The position numbers and the translations under genes were made by a program. Shown here one piece after another: positions 1 through 6,318 of a stretch of 8,013 nucleotides of DNA. Under the pieces are notes generated by a model that was not told where the DNA came from, ran no database searches, and saw nothing but the letters and a program-made list of their open reading frames with translations. Numbering within the stretch: the stretch's first letter is position 1; each line of letters opens with the position of its first letter. This stretch comes from Candidatus Heimdallarchaeota archaeon (GTDB lineage Archaea; Asgardarchaeota; Heimdallarchaeia; Hodarchaeales; S146-22), in contig WAPZ01000537.1 of assembly GCA_015520535.1 (NCBI GenBank), forward strand, positions 1-8,013. The letters run 5' to 3'.

Positions 1-56
1 GTCCAGTGGGAAACAAACTGATGATAATTAAGGAAAATTCTGTGGTTGGGGTGACT

Positions 57-1421
57 TCAAGGGAGAGGATGGGGATACTGATTTTGTACACCTCCGTAGG
101 ACAAGATTCGGGGATGATTGGTGTAGGGATAACTCGGTAAAGTCATGTAGTTTAGTTCTGGGATGAAAACTTTTACTACACGAAAACCAAGTTCTGCAAT
201 GTCAGGGGTAGTTATTTCGGTAGTCACTGCATATTGGCTGACTTTGTTAAGTTGTTTCAGAGTAAATTGGAGTTGATCATCTGGCTTGCGGCTTGTTACC
301 TGTGGTAAGTCATCAATGTGTATTGTCCGGTTCGGATCCGTAATTTCTTTGATAAGTGATAGTGACACGGCTTGATTATTTGGTTCAGCATAAAAAGAAA
401 CGTTTGAATCAAGATCTGTAATTTTTGTATAATCTTTTTCCCCAAAAAAGAGTAATGGTTGATAAATATATCCGCCCATACCGAGAAGTGTTACGGCGGT
501 AGCTTCCATTAAACTGCGGTAAGCACAGTGCAATGGATCTAAATCGGTTTGTGAACCGGCGGTAACCGCTGGTAGCATTCCTTTTTTGTTAACAATAAAA
601 CTGGAAATGGTCGGAATTGGTAGATCGGGCAGTGTGTGATAGAGCAGAATTGGTTCCAAAATATTGGTATCCATAATTTCAGTTATAATTTCTTCTAGGA
701 CACTTCCTTGATAATCTATTCGTGGTGCGGGTCTTTTTGTAAACCAATGAATCATGTAGGCATCAATTTCTATGTATTCCATGAGTGCGTTAAGCAGTGC
801 ATTTTGAACGGTGATATGGGACGCGCTTCCGGTTGAAAAACCGGGTGCCCAGCGTTTTTCGCCCTTTTTTTTATTGATTCGATAACCGGGAACTAATAAT
901 TGGGCGGGAACATAGATTTCCTTATTTGGAGAAAATAAGGAGGGTGTTGGAAGCCAACCGCATATATCTTCTTTTGAGGGTGGATGAAAGGGAAAACGAT
1001 GCTTTTTATAATCGTGTTCAGAAAACAGTTGGAAGTATCTGAAGGGAACAATGTTTTCTCCGCTGCTTTTAAGTTCGGCATAGCTGGCATAAACAATTTC
1101 ATCTTGAATGAAATGGGGATAGAACATAAGGCAATATCGTTCAAGGGCTTCACTCATTACTCGAACAAACGCTTCTTCATAAAAAATCCCATATCCACCA
1201 ATGTGATACTGAATTTCTTCTTCAAAGCCTAAAAGTCGATGAAATTCAGCCATATCGCCGCCAAAAGAAAAAATTTTGGGCATTAGCATGTCTAAATTGG
1301 CGATTACTGCAGCTTTTAGGAGTCCCGTTTGTGGTGAACCAATGGTTTTGAATTTTTCATGTAGCCATGTTTTAAGGGGATATTTGGATATGAAAAAATC
1401 TTTTTGTTTCATTTTTGTCAC
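57..1421 (-). CDS. YcaO-family cyclodehydratase (SagD-like) of an azol(in)e peptide cluster
   Basis: The YcaO enzyme activates backbone amides with ATP so that Cys, Ser or Thr side chains close into thiazoline or (methyl)oxazoline rings on the precursor peptide. The 454-residue protein has the family's ATP/Mg-binding stretches: a Glu-rich helix around residues 76-97 (GYGIFYEEAFVRVMSEALER), the STGSASH segment with a following ALMEYIEIDA helix at about 197-221, and the AYRSLMEA helix at about 300-307. It ends in PHPLP, matching the C-terminal PxPxP tail known to matter for TOMM cyclodehydratases, so the gene is complete at its 3' end. It is the last gene of the minus-strand cluster, 10 bases after the C-protein gene. 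The start is uncertain: GTG at 1421 or ATG at 1412, neither with a strong ribosome binding site. Family assignment is firm from motifs; the substrate is inferred from the nearby precursor gene. Confidence 0.95.
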   Translation of the reverse strand: MTKMKQKDFFISKYPLKTWLHEKFKTIGSPQTGLLKAAVIANLDMLMPKIFSFGGDMAEFHRLLGFEEEIQYHIGGYGIFYEEAFVRVMSEALERYCLMFYPHFIQDEIVYASYAELKSSGENIVPFRYFQLFSEHDYKKHRFPFHPPSKEDICGWLPTPSLFSPNKEIYVPAQLLVPGYRINKKKGEKRWAPGFSTGSASHITVQNALLNALMEYIEIDAYMIHWFTKRPAPRIDYQGSVLEEIITEIMDTNILEPILLYHTLPDLPIPTISSFIVNKKGMLPAVTAGSQTDLDPLHCAYRSLMEATAVTLLGMGGYIYQPLLFFGEKDYTKITDLDSNVSFYAEPNNQAVSLSLIKEITDPNRTIHIDDLPQVTSRKPDDQLQFTLKQLNKVSQYAVTTEITTPDIAELGFRVVKVFIPELNYMTLPSYPYTNHPRILSYGGVQNQYPHPLP

Positions 1422-1431
1422 GACGTGTTTT

Positions 1432-2517
1432 TTATTCTTCTAGTTTTTTTGCAATGTCGGTAACCACTTTTCTAAAGTCAAAGTAGAGTTCTTTCATCTT
1501 TGCACTATTTGTATAACCACACGCTGGGCATGTTGGTATTCTGAGGATGTCTTGGATTTGTACCTCAAATAAGGGGAGATAAAGGCTTAGAAGTCTACCT
1601 ACAAAGTATCCAAAGCCTGTATTTCCGAGAACTAGCGTTTCATTAAGTATGAGTGACATCAATAGGTGTAAAAGCGGTACAGAATCAAAAACTTTTTGCT
1701 GTGGCTCGATGCTTTTTAGTGTTTCAACAAAATCGGTGTATTCTTTTAGATGTCGAAGTTGTGCCTTGATTCTAGTTTCAAAGCATTCGAAGCAAGAGGT
1801 TTCAAACGGAATAAAAGATGCTAATAGCAAAAAGGGGCCATCTAAGGCGCCAAAAACAAAAGGCTTATTGAATTTTAAGGAAATTCGGTTGAGGTTGCGA
1901 AGAAGGATTGGATGGGGATAATTTGCAATTACAGTTATCACATCATAATCTTTGAAGTATTCAAACTCTCTAAGAGCTTTAGAAACTTCCACAGCTGTAA
2001 GATTAAACGATAGATCGTTCTTTTTTAGATTGGACGTTTGTTCTTCGGAAAGGATGGAAATATCCATAAATTTGTCATAGTTAAGTTTAGAGATCATTTC
2101 TTTAGTAAACGTGTCGGTAGCAATAAGGGCGATTTTGGGAGATTTAGATAATTTGTCGCCAAGAAGGGCTTTTATTTGGACATCACCGAGTCCTAACAAT
2201 GAAAGCACTGCTGAAGTTCTTAGATTTGCGATTTTTTTATCTAATAATAAGCCTTCATTATATAATTGGTCAAGGAGATCTTTTAATGACTCTAAATCAG
2301 ATTCATCGAGTTCAAATTCGTTATGGAGTTTTTTAAGCGATACGCCCTCTTTTAATCCTAAATTGACTATAAACTGCATTAATGGCTTCCATTGTGGAGC
2401 AAAATCAATATTAACGGAATAATAATTCCAAATGCCAGATGTAATTTCCAGTGAGTTTTCGTTTAGTTGGACAAGAGTCCCTTCTCGAAATACATATTCA
2501 GTTTCCATATCAATCAT
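1432..2517 (-). CDS. SagC-like cyclodehydratase partner: leader-binding (RRE) plus ThiF/E1-like zinc protein
   Basis: This 361-residue protein looks like the partner that presents the precursor to YcaO. Residues about 1-95 resemble a RiPP recognition element with a winged-helix end (LKKLHNEFELDESDLESLKD), the part that binds leader peptides in this family. Residues about 127-325 look like a degenerate Rossmann ThiF/E1-like domain. Two Cys pairs, C242/C245 (CFEC) and C330/C333 (CPAC), form the zinc tetrad usual in these proteins. The ATG overlaps the dehydrogenase stop by four bases (ATGA), and AGGAGG lies 12 bases upstream, so translational coupling is likely. No adenylation motif is evident, which fits a role in substrate delivery. 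Here C and D are separate genes, as in streptolysin S, and not the fused form found in many bacteria. Sequence divergence makes the subfamily name less certain than the role. Confidence 0.85.
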   Translation of the reverse strand: MIDMETEYVFREGTLVQLNENSLEITSGIWNYYSVNIDFAPQWKPLMQFIVNLGLKEGVSLKKLHNEFELDESDLESLKDLLDQLYNEGLLLDKKIANLRTSAVLSLLGLGDVQIKALLGDKLSKSPKIALIATDTFTKEMISKLNYDKFMDISILSEEQTSNLKKNDLSFNLTAVEVSKALREFEYFKDYDVITVIANYPHPILLRNLNRISLKFNKPFVFGALDGPFLLLASFIPFETSCFECFETRIKAQLRHLKEYTDFVETLKSIEPQQKVFDSVPLLHLLMSLILNETLVLGNTGFGYFVGRLLSLYLPLFEVQIQDILRIPTCPACGYTNSAKMKELYFDFRKVVTDIAKKLEE

Positions 2518-3500
2518 TGTTTCGGGAAGCCTCCTAAAATTGTATTTAAAATGTGTTCTGAAATTCCATCAATACCAAGTAGATGTTCTAAATCGGGATC
2601 ATAAAAGCCAGCTACATCCACCGTGCCGAGACGCAGACCTTGGGCTGCTAAATGGATGTTTTCTCCAATTTCTCCGGCCTCGATAAAGATATACCGCAAG
2701 CCGCGATTCCCATATTTTCGGAGTGTTTTCCATAATTTTCCTACAAACACAAAAATGAAGCTTGCAGATCCGACTTTAAGAATTTCTTCAGAAATTGCAT
2801 AGCATTCTTTTACTTTCTCTAGCGTTATTTCACGGTTTGTTTTTATGAGAGAATGTGTTGGCGGATTATATAAATACAGTCCCATTTCTAAATTTTTAAC
2901 ATTAAGTGCAATTAAATAGATGTCAACGGGATACAATGCCCCTCCAGATGGAGCAGTGCGTAATTTAATCGTTAAGGGCGCCAGAAATTCTGAATGAACA
3001 CCGGTGATATTCATTTCCCCGGAAACACCATTTCCATAATATAAGAGGCTGGAAATATAATCCAAAGGAACAGAAATTTCCGCAAAATCTCTAATACTTC
3101 TTCGTTGTTTGATAGCATTTCCGACACTTAGCTTAATTTCACGTGGTGTCGGTAGTTTAATGGTATTTTCTGGTATCATTACTCGTTCTTCATTTTTGGA
3201 TTGTGATAAGAGCGTCGGAACGCTGCGATATAAATTGACACCAACCAGATCTCCTAATTGATGACGTGTGGATTTTGAATTTAACATATACATCTCGGCA
3301 ATTCGTCCTTCTGTCAGATAAGGATTAGCACGATAAAGAAGATCGCCAGATCTTATAGCTGACGTTTGTGCAAATGGACTTAAAACCGCCATTGTATTGA
3401 ATCCCATGGTTGCCCGTAAAAGTGGCGTTTCTTCCATATATTTTTCTAATTTTGGATTTGTGAGTTTAACCGTAACTTTTTTGTCATTTTTTTCGCTCAT
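2514..3500 (-). CDS. SagB-type FMN-dependent azoline dehydrogenase
   Basis: This is a nitroreductase-fold flavoenzyme that oxidises azolines to aromatic azoles on the modified peptide. Of 328 residues, about 1-115 are the SagB-type N-terminal extension and the rest is the nitroreductase domain. Visible motifs are RRSIRDF at 133-139 (FMN phosphate contact), PSGGALYPVDIY at 184-195, and the late block EAGEIGENIHLAAQGL at 274-289 followed by LGGFPKQ at the C-terminus. A Lys-Tyr pair at 262-263 (LRKYGNRG) is in the place of the Lys-Tyr reported as catalytic in bacterial TOMM dehydrogenases, so the enzyme is probably active. The ATG at 3500 has a GGAG-type site about 9 bases upstream. It sits 22 bases after the ATPase gene and overlaps the next gene by four bases. 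The combination with YcaO and the C protein fixes the role more firmly than the fold alone. Confidence 0.94.
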   Translation of the reverse strand: MSEKNDKKVTVKLTNPKLEKYMEETPLLRATMGFNTMAVLSPFAQTSAIRSGDLLYRANPYLTEGRIAEMYMLNSKSTRHQLGDLVGVNLYRSVPTLLSQSKNEERVMIPENTIKLPTPREIKLSVGNAIKQRRSIRDFAEISVPLDYISSLLYYGNGVSGEMNITGVHSEFLAPLTIKLRTAPSGGALYPVDIYLIALNVKNLEMGLYLYNPPTHSLIKTNREITLEKVKECYAISEEILKVGSASFIFVFVGKLWKTLRKYGNRGLRYIFIEAGEIGENIHLAAQGLRLGTVDVAGFYDPDLEHLLGIDGISEHILNTILGGFPKQ

Positions 3501-3522
3501 ACATTAACACTCCGCTATCTTT

Positions 3523-4431
3523 TTACGCGTAAATTTCTTTTAAGTCCTCTAAGTTATGAACCATGGTAACTTTGTCCGTAAGTGCTTCAATTTCATGCTT
3601 AAAGGATTCGTATGATTCGTATGTTAAGATAAATACGGTACGATCCGCCAGTTTTTTTACGGTTATGGCATGTTCAGTGAACGTATATGAATTTGGTGAT
3701 GATAATTTGTTTTGTGGAATTTGGATGACAACCAATCCTTTTTTCACAGCTTCGTTGCTAAACTGTCCTACAATCCGGCCATCAAGAATAAGTTGAATGG
3801 TGACATTGGAAAATTCGGTGATTGATCGCAGATGATGTGAAGTAAAAATAAGCATTTTCTTATCGTGTGGTGCGGCGACATATTCATTCAATAATTGTGT
3901 TACGATGTCTTGTCGTCGGGGATCGACAGCTTGGTGGGGTTCGTCTATGATCAGAATTTTTGGATTCAAACTCAATCCAATTATGACGGATGCCAGCTTA
4001 ATTTCACCGCTTGAACATTTCGAAAACGGTTTTTTTAAAACATGTTTGATATCTAATTGTTCCGCAATTTCTTTCATACGATTCGTTACCTCATGGACAT
4101 TTTGTCCGCGAACCAGGGCATAAAGGTTGGCAATTTCGACGGCTGATCGGTATTTTTCAATGATTATATCGACAATCGGGAACATGTCCAAAATTTTGGT
4201 GGTTGGTTTGATTGCGGTGCCTTCATAAAGTAGTTCACCGATTTGCGGAAGTATGATTCCACTTAGTAAGTAAAGTAATGTGGTTTTTCCCGATCCATTC
4301 GGACCTATAATGGCATATTTGTGCCCCCATTCATAGAAGACATGATCAATATGAAGAGTAAATTGCGCCTGGTGGCTTTTTTTGTACGAAAATTCGACAT
4401 TTTTTAATGTGAGAACTGGAGTACTTGACAT
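3523..4431 (-). CDS. ABC transporter ATP-binding protein (peptide exporter)
   Basis: This ATPase subunit probably powers the neighbouring ABC-2 permease to export the modified peptide or protect the producer. Numbered from the ATG at 4431 (302 residues), Walker A is GPNGSGKTT at 43-51, Walker B is ILIIDEP at 159-165, the D-loop region is AVDPRRQ at 168-174, and the H-loop His is in TSHH at about 199. The signature is atypical, CSSGE at 139-143 where LSGGQ is usual, and the Q-loop Gln seems to be Ile at about 86. A C-terminal tail of roughly 90 residues follows the ATPase core. There is no C39 peptidase domain, so this protein does not remove the leader. A GTG at 4443 is an alternative in-frame start with GAGGAG close before it; I prefer the ATG, which follows AGGTG by nine bases. 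The permease gene ends 64 bases upstream. Confidence 0.92.
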   Translation of the reverse strand: MSSTPVLTLKNVEFSYKKSHQAQFTLHIDHVFYEWGHKYAIIGPNGSGKTTLLYLLSGIILPQIGELLYEGTAIKPTTKILDMFPIVDIIIEKYRSAVEIANLYALVRGQNVHEVTNRMKEIAEQLDIKHVLKKPFSKCSSGEIKLASVIIGLSLNPKILIIDEPHQAVDPRRQDIVTQLLNEYVAAPHDKKMLIFTSHHLRSITEFSNVTIQLILDGRIVGQFSNEAVKKGLVVIQIPQNKLSSPNSYTFTEHAITVKKLADRTVFILTYESYESFKHEIEALTDKVTMVHNLEDLKEIYA

Positions 4432-4495
4432 TCTGAAACACACCTAACTCCTCATTTATATAATGACGACCAACGCGTCGGAACTTAGTTAGAAA

Positions 4496-5389
4496 TCACA
4501 CTCGCGGCAAAAATTCCGTTTCACTTATCAATCGATTTCTTTTGCTATATATCATCCATCGTAGTGCTAATAACATTCCAACAATGAACAAAAATATCCA
4601 ACCTAAAGCAAAGAGTACTTGAACATCATTTATTCCTTCTAAATAATATGTTTTGCGACTTTTAAGTGTAGTGACCGTAGTACTATTACTTAAATCTAAA
4701 AGTGCCAGCGAAACCAGATTTACTGCCAAATTTGGCGGAGAAAATACTACCCACTCTAAGGGAAACGCCTTGTAAAACTGTAAAATCGGTAAAAGCATCA
4801 CAAAAAAACCCACTGCAAACGAAATTTGAAAAATGTTGCGTGCTTGACCAATTTGAGCGAATATCGACCCCACTAAATAACCAACAAAACTAAATAAGAA
4901 TAGCATTAAAAAGACTCCCGCTAAAAACAAGTCCCACCTATACACATAAACTTTTTCTAACCCAATTAGGGGGAATAAAATCACGCTAGCCACCGTCATC
5001 GCAACAACCTGGATTCCACCAATAATTAAAATGCGTACGGTATAAATGAACAAAATGTCAGTCGTTTTTAATTTTGTAAAGCGTAAATATATTCGTAATC
5101 GTGTCGTTTGAAAAATTAAATCCAAAATTATAGTAATTAAGCCCGTTGCTAAACTTACTATCAACGCTTGTGCTAACATACCTGCAGATAAAGACTGATA
5201 AGCAAGGCTACGTTGCGTTTCGGGGAGATCACTCAGTGATTGTGCCAATCCAAATCCAAAAAAGATTATGTACAATGTTGTAAAACCATAGGCAAAAAAA
5301 AGATAAAATCTGTTTCTATAGATGGGAAGCAAACTCCACCACAAAAGACGAATTCTATTTTGAAGCGACAACTTTGTCTCAGTAACCAT
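4496..5389 (-). CDS. ABC-2 type transporter permease (peptide exporter)
   Basis: This is an integral membrane partner for the adjacent ATPase. The 297-residue protein has about six hydrophobic segments, near residues 29-48, 68-92, 111-140, 153-178, 188-205 and 256-278, and a basic N-terminus on the expected cytoplasmic side, the usual plan of ABC-2 permeases. Between segments 5 and 6 lies a polar loop of about 50 residues that includes Lys, Arg and Asp residues. The first possible start is GTG at 5395, but AAGGAAG abuts it too closely; that site is spaced about seven bases from the ATG at 5389, so I chose the ATG. It is the first gene after the precursor, separated by a 235-base gap holding an oligo-T tract. 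Substrate is inferred from context: the modified core peptide. A role in self-immunity through efflux is also possible. Confidence 0.88.
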   Translation of the reverse strand: MVTETKLSLQNRIRLLWWSLLPIYRNRFYLFFAYGFTTLYIIFFGFGLAQSLSDLPETQRSLAYQSLSAGMLAQALIVSLATGLITIILDLIFQTTRLRIYLRFTKLKTTDILFIYTVRILIIGGIQVVAMTVASVILFPLIGLEKVYVYRWDLFLAGVFLMLFLFSFVGYLVGSIFAQIGQARNIFQISFAVGFFVMLLPILQFYKAFPLEWVVFSPPNLAVNLVSLALLDLSNSTTVTTLKSRKTYYLEGINDVQVLFALGWIFLFIVGMLLALRWMIYSKRNRLISETEFLPRV

Positions 5390-5449
5390 AGCCACACTTC
5401 CTTAATGAATAAACCAATAAACACGCATTCTACAGAATTCTAACTCAAA

Positions 5450-5458
5450 TTAAATAAA
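5450..5458 (-). promoter_or_regulatory. Candidate TATA box for the transporter-maturation operon
   Basis: The minus strand reads TTTATTTAA here, after the oligo-T tract and about 60 bases before the permease ATG. An archaeal start site about 25 bases downstream would leave a leader of about 39 bases. The match is plausible but such AT-rich words are common in this gap. Confidence 0.3.
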
Positions 5459-5562
5459 TCACCGTGAGACAAATACAAATTCGGGTTGGGAAACATCTAG
5501 GAACCTAATCTGTGCGCTAAATCTGTTACTCCTCTATGATACAGATTATTTTAGTTTTAGCC

Positions 5563-5594
5563 AAAAAGGTAAAAAATAGATAAAAAATTAAAAA
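5563..5594 (-). terminator. Oligo-T terminator after the precursor gene
   Basis: Read on the minus strand, four runs of five or six T occur within about 32 bases, starting about 30 bases after the precursor stop codon. Clustered oligo-T without a strong hairpin is the usual intrinsic stop signal of archaeal RNA polymerase. Placed between the precursor and the transporter genes it could yield an abundant short precursor transcript with limited read-through into the export and maturation genes. Confidence 0.55.
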
Positions 5595-5624
5595 TTTGAA
5601 ATTATTATACCAAAATAAGGGTTT

Positions 5625-5777
5625 TTACCAGCAGCAAGAAGAGCATGAACTCGTACATCCGTGCCCAGTGCAAGTGCAGGTGGTCAGACCCGGTGTTACT
5701 GATAACTCAGAGACCATCTTTGGTTCAAGGAATGAGGTTGCAGCTATACGGGTTTTTTTCTTAATTTCCAATTTCAT
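5625..5777 (-). CDS. Azol(in)e peptide precursor (SagA-like), 50 residues
   Basis: This small gene encodes the likely substrate of the cluster. The ATG at 5777 has AAGGTG nine bases upstream, a good archaeal ribosome binding site, and the frame runs 50 codons to TAA. Residues 1-30 form a Lys-rich leader containing IAATSF and ending SVTPG; residues 31-50 are LTTCTCTGHGCTSSCSSCCW, with six Cys, five Thr and four Ser among 20 residues. The ATS segment and the Pro-Gly before the Cys/Thr-rich core resemble the layout of streptolysin S-type leaders (ATS followed by VAPG before Cys runs), although the core has alternating rather than contiguous Cys and ends in Trp. It lies at the head of the minus-strand cluster with YcaO, C protein and dehydrogenase downstream. 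Precursor identity is inferred from composition and context; the exact cleavage site, probably after Gly30, and the number of rings are unknown. Confidence 0.9.
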   Translation of the reverse strand: MKLEIKKKTRIAATSFLEPKMVSELSVTPGLTTCTCTGHGCTSSCSSCCW

Positions 5778-5818
5778 GGTTTTTTACACCTTAGTTCGGT
5801 TTGTGCTTTTATCATCAT

Positions 5819-6187
5819 TACGGCTTTATTGATTAGCTTAAAAAAATTTCTAAAACTGGGTTATATTCTGTTAAATGGATGTAATTTTCAATTCAAGCGT
5901 CACAGAATTTTGGTGAGAGGAAATAACCGTTTTGGGCGGCAGTCACTTTAAATGAGAAAATCCTACTCAATAACAAGGTCAAACATTGTCAATAAACTTG
6001 AAATATGATTCCTAATTAGTTCAAACATGGATATTCATAGATTATACACATTTATGTTGATTTTTCCGTTTTATTCTCACCATTTTAGTTTGTTTTTATT
6101 GAAAGCCTTTTTATCTTGCTTATTGGCTAAAATGCTTCTATTTATAATCAGATTGATATCAGCTGTGGAAGACTCTATCGCAACGAC
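5819..6187. other. Intergenic region without a supported gene
   Basis: This AT-rich stretch separates the leftward peptide cluster from the rightward sRNA and ThiI-like gene. It should hold the precursor promoter on the minus strand. The plus strand from about 6050 to 6160 is very T-rich with several T4-T5 runs. A 74-codon plus-strand frame (6027-6251) crosses it, but it looks like translated AT-rich DNA and runs into the sRNA, so I do not call it. I see no tRNA and no repeat array. Confidence 0.6.
5861..5868 (-). promoter_or_regulatory. Candidate TATA box for the precursor gene
   Basis: The minus strand reads AATATAAC (within GAATATAACC) about 84 bases before the precursor ATG. Transcription would then start near 5838 and give a leader of about 60 bases that contains the AAGGTG ribosome binding site. 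No clear BRE is seen; other AT-rich words nearer the gene are possible. Confidence 0.3.
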
Positions 6188-6195
6188 TTATAAAA
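6188..6195 (+). promoter_or_regulatory. TATA box of the box C/D sRNA
   Basis: TTATAAAA is a strong archaeal TATA match. Its centre is about 26 bases before 6217-6219, where an RNA would have to start to place box C three or four bases from the 5' end. The spacing between TATA box, box C, box D and the oligo-T stop is what makes this call convincing. The same promoter could also feed read-through into the ThiI-like gene. Confidence 0.6.
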
Positions 6196-6217
6196 AGACG
6201 GTGAGAGATGGTAACTT

Positions 6218-6290
6218 GGCGATGATGAGCCCTGACAAGTCGGACCATTGAAGAATGGGATGAAGAGTCATAGTTAGACTGAGCATTTTT
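6218..6290 (+). ncRNA. Box C/D guide sRNA, predicted target helix 69 of 23S rRNA
   Basis: Box C is ATGATGA at 6222-6228 and box D is CTGA at 6279-6282, giving the roughly 60-nt body usual for archaeal C/D sRNAs. A near-match box C' (GGGATGA, 6257-6263, one mismatch to RTGATGA) lies inside, preceded by a weak D' candidate TTGA at 6248-6251. The D guide AGAGTCATAGTTA (6264-6276) is the exact complement of TAACTATGACTCT, which I recall from helix 69 of eukaryotic 25S/28S and some archaeal 23S rRNAs. By the fifth-nucleotide rule it would direct 2'-O-methylation of the A equivalent to E. coli A1913, the site known as Am2256 in yeast 25S. The D' guide target is not recognised. A TATA box and an oligo-T stop frame the RNA. 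The terminal stem is short (two GC pairs, one mismatch). Confidence 0.75.
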
Positions 6291-6306
6291 TCTTTATCAA
6301 TTTTTT
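6286..6306 (+). terminator. Oligo-T stop after the sRNA
   Basis: T6 at 6286-6291, T-rich sequence and a second T6 at 6301-6306 follow box D by a few bases. This fits archaeal intrinsic termination of the sRNA. It lies within the leader of the next gene, so termination may be partial if the two are co-transcribed. Confidence 0.5.
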
Positions 6307-6318
6307 GAGGGCATTCTG

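Noticed and set aside
2111..2422. A 103-codon plus-strand frame inside the C-protein gene
   Set aside because: It is a Ser/Asn-rich shadow of a gene with clear domain features on the opposite strand.
3522..3533. Perfect 12-base palindrome TTTACGCGTAAA over the ATPase stop codon
   Set aside because: It overlaps coding sequence and a stop; a single short palindrome with another ACGCGT at 4473-4478 is not enough to call a site.
5440..5496. An 18-codon minus-strand frame between precursor and permease
   Set aside because: There is no family resemblance, weak initiation signals and no reason beyond being open.
5812..5818. Minus-strand ATGATGA resembling box C, upstream of the precursor
   Set aside because: No box D at a suitable distance and no guide-like spacing; it forms the paired ATG of the short upstream frame instead.
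5596..5832. A 78-codon plus-strand frame opposite the precursor gene
   Set aside because: It lies antisense to the precursor, whose composition, ribosome binding site and context are far better.
6027..6251. A 74-codon plus-strand frame with hydrophobic N-terminal half
   Set aside because: It is T-rich DNA read as Phe/Leu, has no clear ribosome binding site, and its end runs through the TATA box and into the C/D sRNA.
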